Below are positions 16,229 through 24,749 of a stretch of DNA of 41,413 nt, piece by piece. Below the pieces are notes generated by a model. The model did no database searches and was not told the origin of the DNA. It was given only the letters and a program-made list of their open reading frames with translations. The position numbers and the translations under genes are program-made. Source of the DNA: Oceanospirillales bacterium (GTDB lineage Bacteria > Pseudomonadota > Gammaproteobacteria > Xanthomonadales > SZUA-38); assembly GCA_003233095.1 (NCBI GenBank), contig QIKT01000091.1:1-41413 (forward strand). Reading direction: 5' to 3'. Position 1 is the first letter of the stretch, and every line of letters begins with the position of its first letter.

Positions 16229-17014
16229 TCAGCGCTGGCCGTCCTCATGGCTTTCTCTGCGTCGAGCAGCTTCCTGCCTCAGCTGGGCACGGCGCTCTGC
16301 CACGCGGCGACGAATTTCTTCGGCACGAGCCGCACGAGCGACGGCTTCAGTGTCATCTTCATCATCAACTTTTTCGGTCGGCGTATCGATTATCTGAGCC
16401 TGTTGAGCCTGTTGAGCCTGCCGTGACAGGTTGACCGGAGTTCGTGGTGGTGGCGCCTTGCCACCAACCATGGCCTTGGTATGGACTTCAAGGTCTAACG
16501 GAACACTCTGGCCTTCCTGATCGGCAAAAGTGACCGATCGAGGTTCAATCGAGGCGATGGTCCAGGAACCATACTCACCATCCAATGGCATGCCCTCTTT
16601 GATCCGCATGGTTTCCTTGGTCTTGTTGTCGGTCAGCGTGACCATTTTGACCTCAGGGGTGATCACGATGCCGCGGACCGTGACGTCAAGTTCGACAACC
16701 TCTATCAGCGGGGTGGTGCCATCATCACATTCAGGGCGTGCATCCTCTGGCTCACAATCGGTGACCACAGGCGGTGGCGCAGGTCGGCGATCATCATTGA
16801 ACAACGGCCGTTCAACCACGACCAGATAGTCGTCTTGCTGCAATGCATCTCCAAGTCCACGTCCGACAGCAACATCAGGGACCTGCCTGGCTTCAGGCGG
16901 CAGACTGTCAACGCCCTGCCCGACACCGCTCTGAACCAGTGCAATCAACCCACCCAACAAGGTGCAGCTGCCGATCAGGCCGAACATGGTGGCTTTTCCA
17001 GGCGTCATGCTCAT
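16229..17014 (-). CDS. gspN: Type II secretion GspC/XpsN-like inner-membrane protein
   Basis: About 261 residues. A single N-terminal membrane helix (ATMFGLIGSCTLLGGLIALV) is followed by a periplasmic region with the GspC-type homology-region pattern YLVVVERPLFNDDRRPAPP ... LDVTVRGIVITPEVKMVTLTDN ... MRIKEGMPLDGEYGSWTIASIEPRSVTF. This domain contacts the N0 domain of GspD and couples the inner-membrane platform to the secretin. It has no PDZ domain; instead it ends in AQQAQQAQ and a ~60-residue charged, Arg/Glu-rich helix (EEIRRRVAERRAQLRQEAAR). ATGA overlap with gspM. The position between gspM and gspD matches Xanthomonas xpsN; I use that symbol by analogy. Confidence 0.85.
   Translation of the reverse strand: MSMTPGKATMFGLIGSCTLLGGLIALVQSGVGQGVDSLPPEARQVPDVAVGRGLGDALQQDDYLVVVERPLFNDDRRPAPPPVVTDCEPEDARPECDDGTTPLIEVVELDVTVRGIVITPEVKMVTLTDNKTKETMRIKEGMPLDGEYGSWTIASIEPRSVTFADQEGQSVPLDLEVHTKAMVGGKAPPPRTPVNLSRQAQQAQQAQIIDTPTEKVDDEDDTEAVARAARAEEIRRRVAERRAQLRQEAARRRESHEDGQR
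16395..16421. repeat. 9-bp triplet repeat in the GspC/N-like gene
   Basis: Three consecutive copies of TGAGCCTGT (third ends C), in frame, encoding the AQQAQQAQ stretch at the junction between the GspC-like domain and the charged tail. Confidence 0.8.
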
Positions 17015-17625
17015 GTCGCATCGCCCGGCTGGCGGATGTATCCATACATGTCAAAGCGGACATCCAGATACTGGGTGGTCACCATCTGACGATTCTGACG
17101 GACTCGCGAGGTTTGTCGGTAGATCGAAAAGTTGTCAAAGAAGATCAGTGGCGACTGGGTTTCCATGGCATAGAGAATCTTGAACAGATAATCAACCTCA
17201 CAGCGCAGTCGAACCTTGTTGACCACTCGCTGATACCGCTCCTTGCCACTGACCCGTGTGTTGGGTGAGTTGGAGGTAATCTTGCATTGCTCGGAATTGT
17301 CGCCGGCATGCTCATCAATCAAGCCCTTGAGTCGGGAGGTCAGGGACGCCGAGGCAAGATTGACATTTTCCTGTGGCAGAAAGCTGGAGCTTTCTGACTG
17401 GGTCTGTTCCAGTAGGTTGATCTGCTGCTGCAGCTTCGGCCCCATCTGGATCCAGCCCTGATTCTGAGCTTCGGTCTGCTGCAAGGTTGCGATCTGCTCG
17501 GACTGCTCGCCGCGCTTGACCACATACCAGTGGAATCCCAACCAGTAGATCGCAATCAGCACAATACCCAAGAGCATGAACGCAAGAGGCTTCTGTTTTT
17601 CCTTATCGGGCAGCAACTGTGCCAT
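17011..17625 (-). CDS. gspM: Type II secretion inner-membrane protein GspM
   Basis: About 204 residues. Short cytoplasmic N-terminus (MAQLLPDKEKQK), one membrane helix (PLAFMLLGIVLIAIYWLGFHW), a periplasmic coiled coil (QIATLQQTEAQNQGWIQMGPKLQQQINLLEQTQ), then a ferredoxin-like domain ending VRFDMYGYIRQPG. GspM partners GspL in the inner-membrane platform. The ORF-track start is a TTG at 17655; the ATG at 17625 has a good AGAGGA site and overlaps the end of gspL by 23 bases, so I use it. It is coupled to gspN by ATGA. The order L-M is as in all T2SS operons. Confidence 0.88.
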   Translation of the reverse strand: MAQLLPDKEKQKPLAFMLLGIVLIAIYWLGFHWYVVKRGEQSEQIATLQQTEAQNQGWIQMGPKLQQQINLLEQTQSESSSFLPQENVNLASASLTSRLKGLIDEHAGDNSEQCKITSNSPNTRVSGKERYQRVVNKVRLRCEVDYLFKILYAMETQSPLIFFDNFSIYRQTSRVRQNRQMVTTQYLDVRFDMYGYIRQPGDAT

Positions 17626-18769
17626 CGGTGGCTTCCTCTTTCTCTGGGATGACAATATCCATTTTCAATCGGAACCGCTCTTTGCCAGCGGCCCCTGCAG
17701 TAATGGCCCCATCTACGGTCACATTCGTCAACAGTGGGGAATCTGCCAGGATCGCGATCAGCGTTTCGGCCTTGGGCGCTTCGCCATTCAAGCGGAGAAC
17801 ATTCCGGGTCAGTTGAAATCGGCTCAACCAGACTTCGTCCGGCAGTCGAGTCGTAACCTCGCGCAGCAGCTCGACGGTTCGAGCAGACTGGCTGCGCGTC
17901 TTGCCAAGAAATTGCGCAGCCTCTTGAGTGTCATCCAGCTGTTGGCGCAAGCTGCGAACCTGAGCCGAATCGCGACGTGCCTGATCGACCTGCGCCTGAA
18001 ATTCCTCAATCTGCTGACCGCGAGACCCGATCGACAGCCACATCAGACTGTACAACAAGGCGATAAACAGACCGCCAAACATCATGTTGAGCCAGAACTG
18101 GCGTTGATTGTGTTTGGCCCGCTCATCGGGTTCGAGCAGGTTGATACCATGAGCCTGAATGGCCACAGGGTCATCATCGCTGGGCGTGCTCTGTTCGACC
18201 GCTTCGATCACATCGACTGCATCCAGGGGCAAGCCTCGCTCCTGTGCGACGCGGATCAGAGGATCGACATTGGCCGCCAGTGCATAGACCAGCTCGACCG
18301 GCAACTGGCCACTACTGGCATCAGCCAGAATGCGCACGTCAAAACGAACCTGCTCCCGGGTGAACGGCGTGTATCGATCCATCTCGAAGCCGATGACCTG
18401 ACGAAGATTGTCTGCCACCGCTTCAGGCACTTTTCGCTCGACGGTCAGTACCTTGTCCGAGTCCAGCAACAAGACCACCCGCACTTGGTTGTCGGTGTAT
18501 CGATTGAGCAACTGGGCAATTTGCTGGTTGGCAGTGGCCGGCTCATCATCCAGACCGATTCGCTTGAGCGCCTCACCTTTGACCTGCTCGGAGAAGATCA
18601 GCTCATTGTCGTCGACCCAGACATACAGATGGGGTTTTTGTGGCGCCAGAAATTCACGCATACCAACCGGCAGACCGGATAACAATTCGGTCTTCCACCA
18701 GGCGAAAAAGCGTCCAGCTGACTTGACAGCAGGTTGTTTCTTCAGTGAATTGACAAGTGTTTCAAACAT
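17603..18769 (-). CDS. gspL: Type II secretion inner-membrane protein GspL
   Basis: About 388 residues. A cytoplasmic actin-like (PilM/GspL) part opens with an amphipathic segment and LYVWVDDNELIFSEQ, and includes RKVPEAVADNLRQVIGFEMDRYTPFTREQVRFDVRI. One membrane helix follows (FWLNMMFGGLFIALLYSLMWL), then a periplasmic coiled coil (IEEFQAQVDQARRDSAQVRSLRQQLDD) and a PilN-like ferredoxin domain (LPDEVWLSRFQLTRNVLRLNGEAPKAETLIAIL). It recruits the GspE ATPase to the platform. It begins 14 bases after gspK. The fused PilM-PilN-like layout is what T2SS GspL shows in general. Confidence 0.92.
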   Translation of the reverse strand: MFETLVNSLKKQPAVKSAGRFFAWWKTELLSGLPVGMREFLAPQKPHLYVWVDDNELIFSEQVKGEALKRIGLDDEPATANQQIAQLLNRYTDNQVRVVLLLDSDKVLTVERKVPEAVADNLRQVIGFEMDRYTPFTREQVRFDVRILADASSGQLPVELVYALAANVDPLIRVAQERGLPLDAVDVIEAVEQSTPSDDDPVAIQAHGINLLEPDERAKHNQRQFWLNMMFGGLFIALLYSLMWLSIGSRGQQIEEFQAQVDQARRDSAQVRSLRQQLDDTQEAAQFLGKTRSQSARTVELLREVTTRLPDEVWLSRFQLTRNVLRLNGEAPKAETLIAILADSPLLTNVTVDGAITAGAAGKERFRLKMDIVIPEKEEATDGTVAAR

Positions 18770-18783
18770 AAGGCGTAGCTTGC

Positions 18784-19671
18784 TCAGGAATCCTTCCAGC
18801 GGATGATCCGAAACGGTCGTCCTCTGATTGCGCCACCGGGTCGAATGGTGGCTTCCAGTTCTGCCCAGGTGCCGTTGGGCAGGGTCGCGCGCGACCGGAT
18901 ACTATACGTGTAACTGCCTGCCCGTGCCACCGCTTGGGTACCGTCAGGGAGTATGGGCAATGGGACACCGAATTCTTCATTCTGTTCCCTCTGGGTAATG
19001 AAATCAGTGATCAGATCCGGCGTCATTCCCTCAAAAGTTGCCAACACAGTTTCAGGTGCAAATGCAGGATCCGGGCGAGCCCTGGAGGAGAACACGGTGA
19101 TCGAGGGTTCGATCTGTTCATACAGATCAAAATCCATGCCCATGACCTGCTGAACCTCGGTGACGGTATCAAACGGATTGTTCTTTGCGCCATAGGGAAA
19201 ACCAGCCGATTCGTAGTCGTCATCTTCGGCGCCATAGACGCGTACCAGGTCATCGGTATCACGCCAATCCAGCACCGCGTCAACCAGCTCAAGAATCTGC
19301 TGCTCATCCTCCAGTCCAATCGATTCGAACAGGGAAATAAGGGTATCTTCGTTGGCCACATTGATGTCGATCTTGCCACTTTCGTCAATGATCGAGATAT
19401 CCAGCATCGTCTCGCCGAAGGGCACTTCGTAGCTTCGGCCATCGGCAAACCAGCGCAGCTCGACGTCCGGGTTACGTAGTTCGAATACAGCTCGGTGCAG
19501 ACCTGCCTCCGCGGCGTACCAGGCTGTGGTGGTATTGAACAGATGCCTGGACTGGATGATCTCGGTGCGCACCATGCTGCTATAGGTACCCACCACGATG
19601 GCGAGCAGCGCGCTAAACCAAAGCACCAGAATCAAGGCGACGCCCTGTTGTCGCTGCATGAGGGCTCTCAT
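18784..19671 (-). CDS. gspK: Type II secretion minor pseudopilin GspK
   Basis: About 295 residues. Prepilin-type N-terminus MRALMQRQQG followed by VALILVLWFSALLAIVVGTYSS, lacking the Glu5 found in the other pseudopilins, as is normal for GspK. The large periplasmic domain contains MLDISIIDESGKIDINVANEDTLISLFESIGLED and DAVLDWRDTDDLVRVYGAEDDDY, matching the GspK saddle with helix-hairpin-helix-like segments. It caps the pseudopilus tip with GspI and GspJ. The ATG overlaps the gspJ stop as ATGA. Confidence 0.93.
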   Translation of the reverse strand: MRALMQRQQGVALILVLWFSALLAIVVGTYSSMVRTEIIQSRHLFNTTTAWYAAEAGLHRAVFELRNPDVELRWFADGRSYEVPFGETMLDISIIDESGKIDINVANEDTLISLFESIGLEDEQQILELVDAVLDWRDTDDLVRVYGAEDDDYESAGFPYGAKNNPFDTVTEVQQVMGMDFDLYEQIEPSITVFSSRARPDPAFAPETVLATFEGMTPDLITDFITQREQNEEFGVPLPILPDGTQAVARAGSYTYSIRSRATLPNGTWAELEATIRPGGAIRGRPFRIIRWKDS

Positions 19672-20444
19672 TGTTCGGCCTCCCGATTGGCTTCATTGTT
19701 CCGTCGGACAGCGTCAGGGGTGATCCGATTGTCTTCGCTCGAACCACCGCCTGGAATCAGCAGATTGGGTGCCGTTCGCGTGGTCATTCCGTCAATCAGC
19801 GTCGCGACATTCATGGTGGGCCAGAACAGACGAGATTCACGCTCCATTTCCAATTCGATTCGGACCACCAGCGGTGACACCGAAGGGTCTTCCCAGTCGT
19901 CGAGCCAGTCCGTTGGTTCCTGCTCATCATCGACGGTCATGTACTGAAAACTGCCCGATTCGATCTGGTCCAGCAACACCACCGGTGGACGATCCGGGTT
20001 ATCCATCGGGTCACTTGCTTCGGTCGTGCCGAGTAACTGAAAGGCATACAACAACTCATAGCCCTCGGCGCTCCGCTCCAGCTTCAGTACCTGCTCATGC
20101 GGCCCGCCTCGGCCAAGATAGCCTGGCATCGGCGCAACCCAGCGCATGCTGTCATCACTGCCTTCGAAAATGATCACATTCGGAACATCATCCTGAGCGC
20201 GATCCTGATCGTCCATGATCAGGGGCAGAGAACGCGACAGCTGATCACGAAGAAACTGCTGCACCAGTCGTACCCGGTTGATTCGGTCGATGTAGTCCTC
20301 GCCACGGTCCACCGCTCGGGTGGATGTCCTCAGTCCGGAATAGGCAAGCACCAGAATCATCCCCAGCAGTACCATCGACAGCAACAATTCTACTAGAGTA
20401 AACCCGCGCTGTGCGCGCCTGCTCCACTGTGATCTTGAACTCAT
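19668..20444 (-). CDS. gspJ: Type II secretion minor pseudopilin GspJ
   Basis: About 258 residues. The leader and cleavage region are MSSRSQWSRRAQRG followed by FTLVELLLSMVLLGMILVLAYSG, with Glu5 after the prepilin peptidase site. The C-terminal β-domain contains LRDQLSRSLPLIMDDQD and VLLDQIESGSFQYMT. The ORF track extends to 20516, but the ATG at 20444 shares one base with the gspI stop (TGATG) and gives a normal-length leader. It is longer than the ~200-residue GspJ of Vibrio, with an extended C-terminal part (NLLIPGGGSSEDNRITPDAV). Confidence 0.92.
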   Translation of the reverse strand: MSSRSQWSRRAQRGFTLVELLLSMVLLGMILVLAYSGLRTSTRAVDRGEDYIDRINRVRLVQQFLRDQLSRSLPLIMDDQDRAQDDVPNVIIFEGSDDSMRWVAPMPGYLGRGGPHEQVLKLERSAEGYELLYAFQLLGTTEASDPMDNPDRPPVVLLDQIESGSFQYMTVDDEQEPTDWLDDWEDPSVSPLVVRIELEMERESRLFWPTMNVATLIDGMTTRTAPNLLIPGGGSSEDNRITPDAVRRNNEANREAEQ

Positions 20445-20857
20445 CAAGGCGCCACCGGCGCTGAGCGCAAGGTCTTGAAGACAGCCTGTCGCGGCTGACC
20501 AATAGCCTCGCCCCACAACACCGTCAGGTTGACCTGAAACAGATCGATGGTAGGAATTTCGACCCGACTCCCTTCGCTCTCAACTTCCCAGAGCGTGATG
20601 TCAATTTCCCAGGAATACTCATCATCAAAGTCCCCGCTCCAGTTGCCCGCCTCGACCGGTGGATCAATACCGACCAGGTCCATTCGAGACTGGGCCAACA
20701 AGGCTGCCTTGGTGAACTGTTCGGCCCGTGAGGTGTTTCGCATCGCACCGGACAGCACCTGCAAGGAGGTGGCAAATACCAGCGCAAAGACCACGAAGGC
20801 CGCCATGACTTCGAGCAGTGTGAAACCGGATTGTCGGGACATCATCGGAGGATGCAT
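20444..20857 (-). CDS. gspI: Type II secretion minor pseudopilin GspI
   Basis: About 137 residues. The prepilin signal is MHPPMMSRQSG with FTLLEVMAAFVVFALVFATSLQVLSGAM following. The body ends in a β-rich domain (YSWEIDITLWEVESEG, LFQVNLTVLW). The ORF-track start at 20881 is a TTG. I prefer the ATG at 20857, though the ATGs at 20845/20842 are also possible and none has a strong Shine-Dalgarno site. It lies between gspH and gspJ as expected. Confidence 0.9.
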   Translation of the reverse strand: MHPPMMSRQSGFTLLEVMAAFVVFALVFATSLQVLSGAMRNTSRAEQFTKAALLAQSRMDLVGIDPPVEAGNWSGDFDDEYSWEIDITLWEVESEGSRVEIPTIDLFQVNLTVLWGEAIGQPRQAVFKTLRSAPVAP

Positions 20858-20864
20858 GATGACA

Positions 20865-21317
20865 TCAGGACGGTTGCTCAAGCGTCATCTCACCGGTCAG
20901 CCAGGCAACCCGCAGCGTCCACTGGCGTTGCTTCACCTGCAAGGTGATGATGGCACCGGTGGAACTGCCATCCGGATAAAAGCGGACTTTGCCTGACGTC
21001 AGGTCCAGATCATCGGCCGCGGTCTTGAGGCTCACTTCCATGCCCTCGGGCAAGTCTTGCCAGTCCCTGTCGGCCGCCTGGTAACGGCGGTTCTCGATGT
21101 CCACGATTAGAAATTGTGCTTCACGACTGGCCACCGCCCTGGCGCGGGTATAGCGAAGTCCAGTCATCAGATCCTTGCTGGCCTGGCGGATTTTCACCGA
21201 GTCCAGCGAACGATAGATGGAGGTGCCCACCAGTGAGAACAGCAGTGCAGCAATCGCGAGCACCACGATCAATTCGATCAGGCTGAAGCCTTGCTGATGA
21301 GGTGCTTGAGTGCGCAT
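20865..21317 (-). CDS. gspH: Type II secretion minor pseudopilin GspH
   Basis: About 150 residues. Prepilin leader MRTQAPHQQG, then FSLIELIVVLAIAALLFSLVGTSIYRSL. The downstream domain (LMTGLRYTRARAVASREAQFLIVDIENRRY, DLTSGKVRFYPDGSSTGAIITL) fits GspH/FimT-type minor pseudopilins. The start ATG overlaps the gspG stop (TAATG). Confidence 0.93.
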   Translation of the reverse strand: MRTQAPHQQGFSLIELIVVLAIAALLFSLVGTSIYRSLDSVKIRQASKDLMTGLRYTRARAVASREAQFLIVDIENRRYQAADRDWQDLPEGMEVSLKTAADDLDLTSGKVRFYPDGSSTGAIITLQVKQRQWTLRVAWLTGEMTLEQPS

Positions 21318-21727
21318 TATTCGCTGACGATATCCTTGTTTGTGCCATCACCGCCAGAAACGCCATCCTCTCCATAGGAAACCAGGTCGTATGCTCTGCC
21401 ATTTTCACCCGGCTTGCGAAACACCCAATCGTTGCCCCATGGATCTTTCATGATTTGTTTCTGGATATACGGACCTGACCAGAAGTCGGCATCACCCGGT
21501 TGTTGTACCAACTGCTCGAGACTGTCAGGTAGCCGTGTGGTGTCGAGCGCGAAAGAATCAATTCCTTGCTGGATGGTAATCAGTTGGCTGCCGGCTGCTT
21601 TCCATTTCGCACCGCCCATTCTGCCGAGCACGTTGGGCAACACAAGGCCCGCGAGCAAGCCGAGAATGGCCAGCACGACCAACAGCTCAATGAGGCTGAA
21701 ACCGCTTTGGTTCGGGGAATAACGCAT
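21317..21727 (-). CDS. gspG: Type II secretion major pseudopilin GspG
   Basis: About 136 residues, the main subunit of the pseudopilus. Leader MRYSPNQSG, cleavage, then FSLIELLVVLAILGLLAGLVLPNVLGRMGGAK. The C-terminal domain has the GspG pattern GPYIQKQIMKDPWGNDW ... PGENGRAYDLVSYGEDGVSGGDGTNKDI, including the aspartates of the calcium site. The ORF track starts at 21772 with an unusually long leader; the ATG at 21727 has a GGAG site 7 bases upstream and gives a normal leader. Confidence 0.95.
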   Translation of the reverse strand: MRYSPNQSGFSLIELLVVLAILGLLAGLVLPNVLGRMGGAKWKAAGSQLITIQQGIDSFALDTTRLPDSLEQLVQQPGDADFWSGPYIQKQIMKDPWGNDWVFRKPGENGRAYDLVSYGEDGVSGGDGTNKDIVSE

Positions 21728-21755
21728 AGTGAACTCCATGGTTGATGGTTCAGAT

Positions 21756-22973
21756 TCAGCCAGCCAGATCATTCAGACCCAGCATGGCCATCAGAATAGA
21801 TAGCACAATGACGGCAATCAGTCCGGCCAGAGTCAGCGTGAGCATCGGCACAAACAATGCCATCAGTCGATCAATGGTGATCTTAACCTCGGTGTCATAA
21901 TTGTTGGCGACCTTGAGGAGCATTTCATCAAGCTTGCCGGTCTCTTCGCCAACGTTGATCATTTGCAGCGCCAGACGAGGAAACAGTTTGGTTTCAGCCA
22001 ACGCATGACCGAGTGCACCGCCGGTCTGGACATTTTGGGCGGCAACACCCACCGCATTGGCCATGACCGAATTGTTCAGCACCTTGCGGCCGATGGTCAG
22101 CGATGACAGCAGCGGCACGCCGTTGCTGATCAGGGTACCGACGGTTCGGGCCAGTCGCGCCATTTCCATTTTCGCAATCAGATCACCTGCCAACTTGATA
22201 TTGAGAAAACGCTGATCCCAGCCCAAACGCGTGACCGGGTTGCGCAGCTGAGAGGCCATCCAGAAGAACAGGGCAAAACCCGCGATCAGGATCAGCCACC
22301 AGAAGCTGCTGATAAAGGTGGCCGTTCCAACCACAATCTTGGTAATCAGTGGCAACTCGGCACCCAGGTCTTCAAAGATGGGCATGAACTGAGGAATCAC
22401 AAACATCATCAGCAGCATGACTGCACCAACAGCCAGCACCAGCAGAATGGCTGGATAGATCAAAGCCGAAACAACGGTGGCCTTCAACTGCTGGGAGCGA
22501 TCCTGATATTCGGCCAGTCGCGCCAGTGTCACGTCCAGCGTGCCTCCAGACTCACCGGCCCGGACCATGTTGATGTAGAGCTTGGAGAAGACCCCGTGTT
22601 GAGCGCTGAGTGAATCGGACAGGGAGCTGCCGCCACGAACCTGGTCGCGCACGGCGTTGACCATCGAGCCCAACGCTTCGTTGTCGGCCAGATCACCCAG
22701 AATCTGCAGAGCTCGGTCCAGCGGCAGACCGGCAGCCATCAGTGAGGACAATTGGTCGGTAAAACTGACGATGTCCTTTGTCTTGACTCGCTTGACACCC
22801 TGAAACATGTCCAGCAAGCCGCCACCCAGTCCGCCGCCAGCTTCATCAGCCGAGACCGGAATGTTGCCCGCTTCCTGCAAACGCGCGATGACTTCTGCGG
22901 TGCTGGTCGCTTCCATATGGCCCTGGATCGTCTCACCCGATGCGGAAACTGCCTTGTAGCGGAACTGTGCCAT
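21756..22973 (-). CDS. gspF: Type II secretion inner-membrane platform protein GspF
   Basis: About 405 residues. N-terminal MAQFRYKAVSASGETIQGHMEA, then two GspF cytoplasmic helical domains (FTDQLSSLMAAGLPLDRALQIL and MARLARTVGTLISNGVPLLSSLTIG) and three membrane helices (AILLVLAVGAVMLLMMFVIPQF; WWLILIAGFALFFWM; MLTLTLAGLIAVIVLSILMAMLGL). It is the multi-pass core onto which pseudopilins are assembled. The start shares one base with the gspE stop. Confidence 0.96.
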   Translation of the reverse strand: MAQFRYKAVSASGETIQGHMEATSTAEVIARLQEAGNIPVSADEAGGGLGGGLLDMFQGVKRVKTKDIVSFTDQLSSLMAAGLPLDRALQILGDLADNEALGSMVNAVRDQVRGGSSLSDSLSAQHGVFSKLYINMVRAGESGGTLDVTLARLAEYQDRSQQLKATVVSALIYPAILLVLAVGAVMLLMMFVIPQFMPIFEDLGAELPLITKIVVGTATFISSFWWLILIAGFALFFWMASQLRNPVTRLGWDQRFLNIKLAGDLIAKMEMARLARTVGTLISNGVPLLSSLTIGRKVLNNSVMANAVGVAAQNVQTGGALGHALAETKLFPRLALQMINVGEETGKLDEMLLKVANNYDTEVKITIDRLMALFVPMLTLTLAGLIAVIVLSILMAMLGLNDLAG

Positions 22974-24706
22974 CAGGATTCCTGGGTGACCCGCAGGATT
23001 TCTTCAATCGTCGTGACCCCTTCCAGGCATTTGATCAGTCCGTCCTCGTACATGGTACGCATGCCTTCGGAGCGAGCCTGTTCCTGAATATCGTTGGCAT
23101 CTGCGCGCTGCATCACCATGCGTCTGAGCGGTTCGCTCATTTCGAGAAATTCGAGAATACTGCTTCGTCCATGATAGCCAGTGACGGTTTTTTCGGATGG
23201 CGCTGGGTTGTACAGAGTGATGTCTTTCTCATCGGTGAGCCGATCAAGACCAAGCTCCTTGATCACTTCAGGCATGACTTGATAGGGCACACGGCTGGTC
23301 TGGTCAAGACGGCGGACCAGTCGCTGACCGAGGATGCCATTGACCGTTGATACCAGCAGATAATCATCCACTCCCATATCGAGCAATCGGGTGATGCCGC
23401 CAGCGGCATCGTTGGTGTGAAGGGTCGACAGCACCAGATGTCCGGTGAGCGCCGACTGGATGGCGATTCGCGCCGTCTCCAGGTCACGCATCTCGCCGAT
23501 CATGATTACATCCGGATCCTGTCGCACGATCGCCCGTAGCGCATTGGAAAAGGTCAGCCCGATCGAGGACTTGACCTGGATCTGGTTGACGCCTTCGAGC
23601 TGGTACTCGACCGGATCCTCGACGGTGATGATCTTGCGGTCCGGTGTGTTGATGTTCTGCAGGGCTGTATAGAGTGTGGTGGTCTTGCCCGAACCGGTCG
23701 GGCCGGTGACCAGAATGATCCCGTGGGGCAAGCCGAGCACCCGAAGAAACCGATCCAGCGACGGACCGTTAAAACCCAGATTCTCGAAGTTCAGTACCAC
23801 GCTCTCGCGATCGAGTATCCGCATGACGACGCTCTCACCGTGCGAAGTCGGCACGGTTGAGACCCGAAGATCCAGCTCCTTGCCCTGAACCCTGAGCATG
23901 ATGCGCCCATCCTGAGGCAATCGCCGCTCGGCGATGTTCAGCTTGGCCATGATCTTGATCCGGCTGATCACTGCCGCGGTGGAACTGGACGGCGGTGCCT
24001 CGACTTCCTGCAGCACGCCATCAATCCGGTAGCGCACCTTGAGCCGGTTTTCGAAGGGTTCAATGTGAATATCCGAGGCACGCGCTTCAACAGCGCGCTG
24101 CATGACCAGATTCACCAGACGAATGACCGGAGCTTCCGAAGCGAGGTCCCGAAGGTGTTCGACATCGTCTTCATCGGACGTCGCATTCTCGTCCAGACCT
24201 TCAATGATCTGGCCCATGGCCGACTTACCGCCGCCATAATAACGTTCGATGACATCATCGATATCCGAGGGCAGGCCAACGCTTGGGTGGATTGTTTTTC
24301 CAAGACTCATCCGGATCGACTTGAGGCTGTAGTCATCTTTTGGATTGGACATCAGCACTCGAACCGAATCGTCGTCTTCCTCAAACGGCACTAGCTGATG
24401 TTCACGCATGAATCGCATGGGCAACTCGACGCTGCTTGGCGGTACTTCAGGCAGCTCCTTGCCGGTTAAAAACGGCAACTCCAGCAAACTGGACATCGCC
24501 TCTGCAACGTCTCGCTCGGACACCAGTCCGAGACGAACCAGCAGCGACATCAGGGGGACATCACTTTCCGCGAGCAGTTTCTCGGCCTTGAGAATGTCAC
24601 GCTCGCGGAGTTTTCCAGCCTCGACCAGATGCGCAACCAGCTGAGCTGCAAACTGATCATCAGTGCGATCGGAGGGAGAAATCTGTTCAGCGACGACGTC
24701 GTTCAT
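22973..24706 (-). CDS. gspE: Type II secretion ATPase GspE
   Basis: About 577 residues, the hexameric cytoplasmic ATPase that powers pseudopilus assembly. Seen: an N-terminal GspE/PilB-type domain (AEKLLAESDVPLMSLLVRLGLVSE), then Walker A VTGPTGSGKTTTLYTAL, Asp box ITVEDPVEYQLEGVNQI, Walker B DVIMIGEMRDLETA and His box VLSTLHTNDAAGGITRLLDMG. The C-terminal zinc module with four cysteines, common in T2SS GspE, is absent: LVRRLDQTSRVPYQ and the segment before TGYHGRSSILEFLE contain no Cys. No strong ribosome-binding site precedes the ATG. It is the first gene of the operon. Confidence 0.96.
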   Translation of the reverse strand: MNDVVAEQISPSDRTDDQFAAQLVAHLVEAGKLRERDILKAEKLLAESDVPLMSLLVRLGLVSERDVAEAMSSLLELPFLTGKELPEVPPSSVELPMRFMREHQLVPFEEDDDSVRVLMSNPKDDYSLKSIRMSLGKTIHPSVGLPSDIDDVIERYYGGGKSAMGQIIEGLDENATSDEDDVEHLRDLASEAPVIRLVNLVMQRAVEARASDIHIEPFENRLKVRYRIDGVLQEVEAPPSSSTAAVISRIKIMAKLNIAERRLPQDGRIMLRVQGKELDLRVSTVPTSHGESVVMRILDRESVVLNFENLGFNGPSLDRFLRVLGLPHGIILVTGPTGSGKTTTLYTALQNINTPDRKIITVEDPVEYQLEGVNQIQVKSSIGLTFSNALRAIVRQDPDVIMIGEMRDLETARIAIQSALTGHLVLSTLHTNDAAGGITRLLDMGVDDYLLVSTVNGILGQRLVRRLDQTSRVPYQVMPEVIKELGLDRLTDEKDITLYNPAPSEKTVTGYHGRSSILEFLEMSEPLRRMVMQRADANDIQEQARSEGMRTMYEDGLIKCLEGVTTIEEILRVTQES

Positions 24707-24719
24707 GCAAGGGTTCCAG

Positions 24720-24747
24720 AATATAATGTGAGGACTGATAAGGTCGA
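24720..24747 (-). promoter_or_regulatory. Possible sigma-70-like promoter ahead of gspE
   Basis: On the minus strand TCGACC (24747-24742), a 16-base spacer and TATATT (24725-24720). The predicted transcript start would be only about 7 bases before the gspE ATG, which leaves no room for a ribosome-binding site, so this is weak. Confidence 0.25.
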
Positions 24748-24749
24748 TC

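Noticed and set aside
17576-18682. 368-residue plus-strand ORF opposite gspL
   Set aside because: It lies fully antisense to gspL, has no recognisable motif and is rich in Gln/Arg/His/Asp as expected for a reverse-frame shadow.
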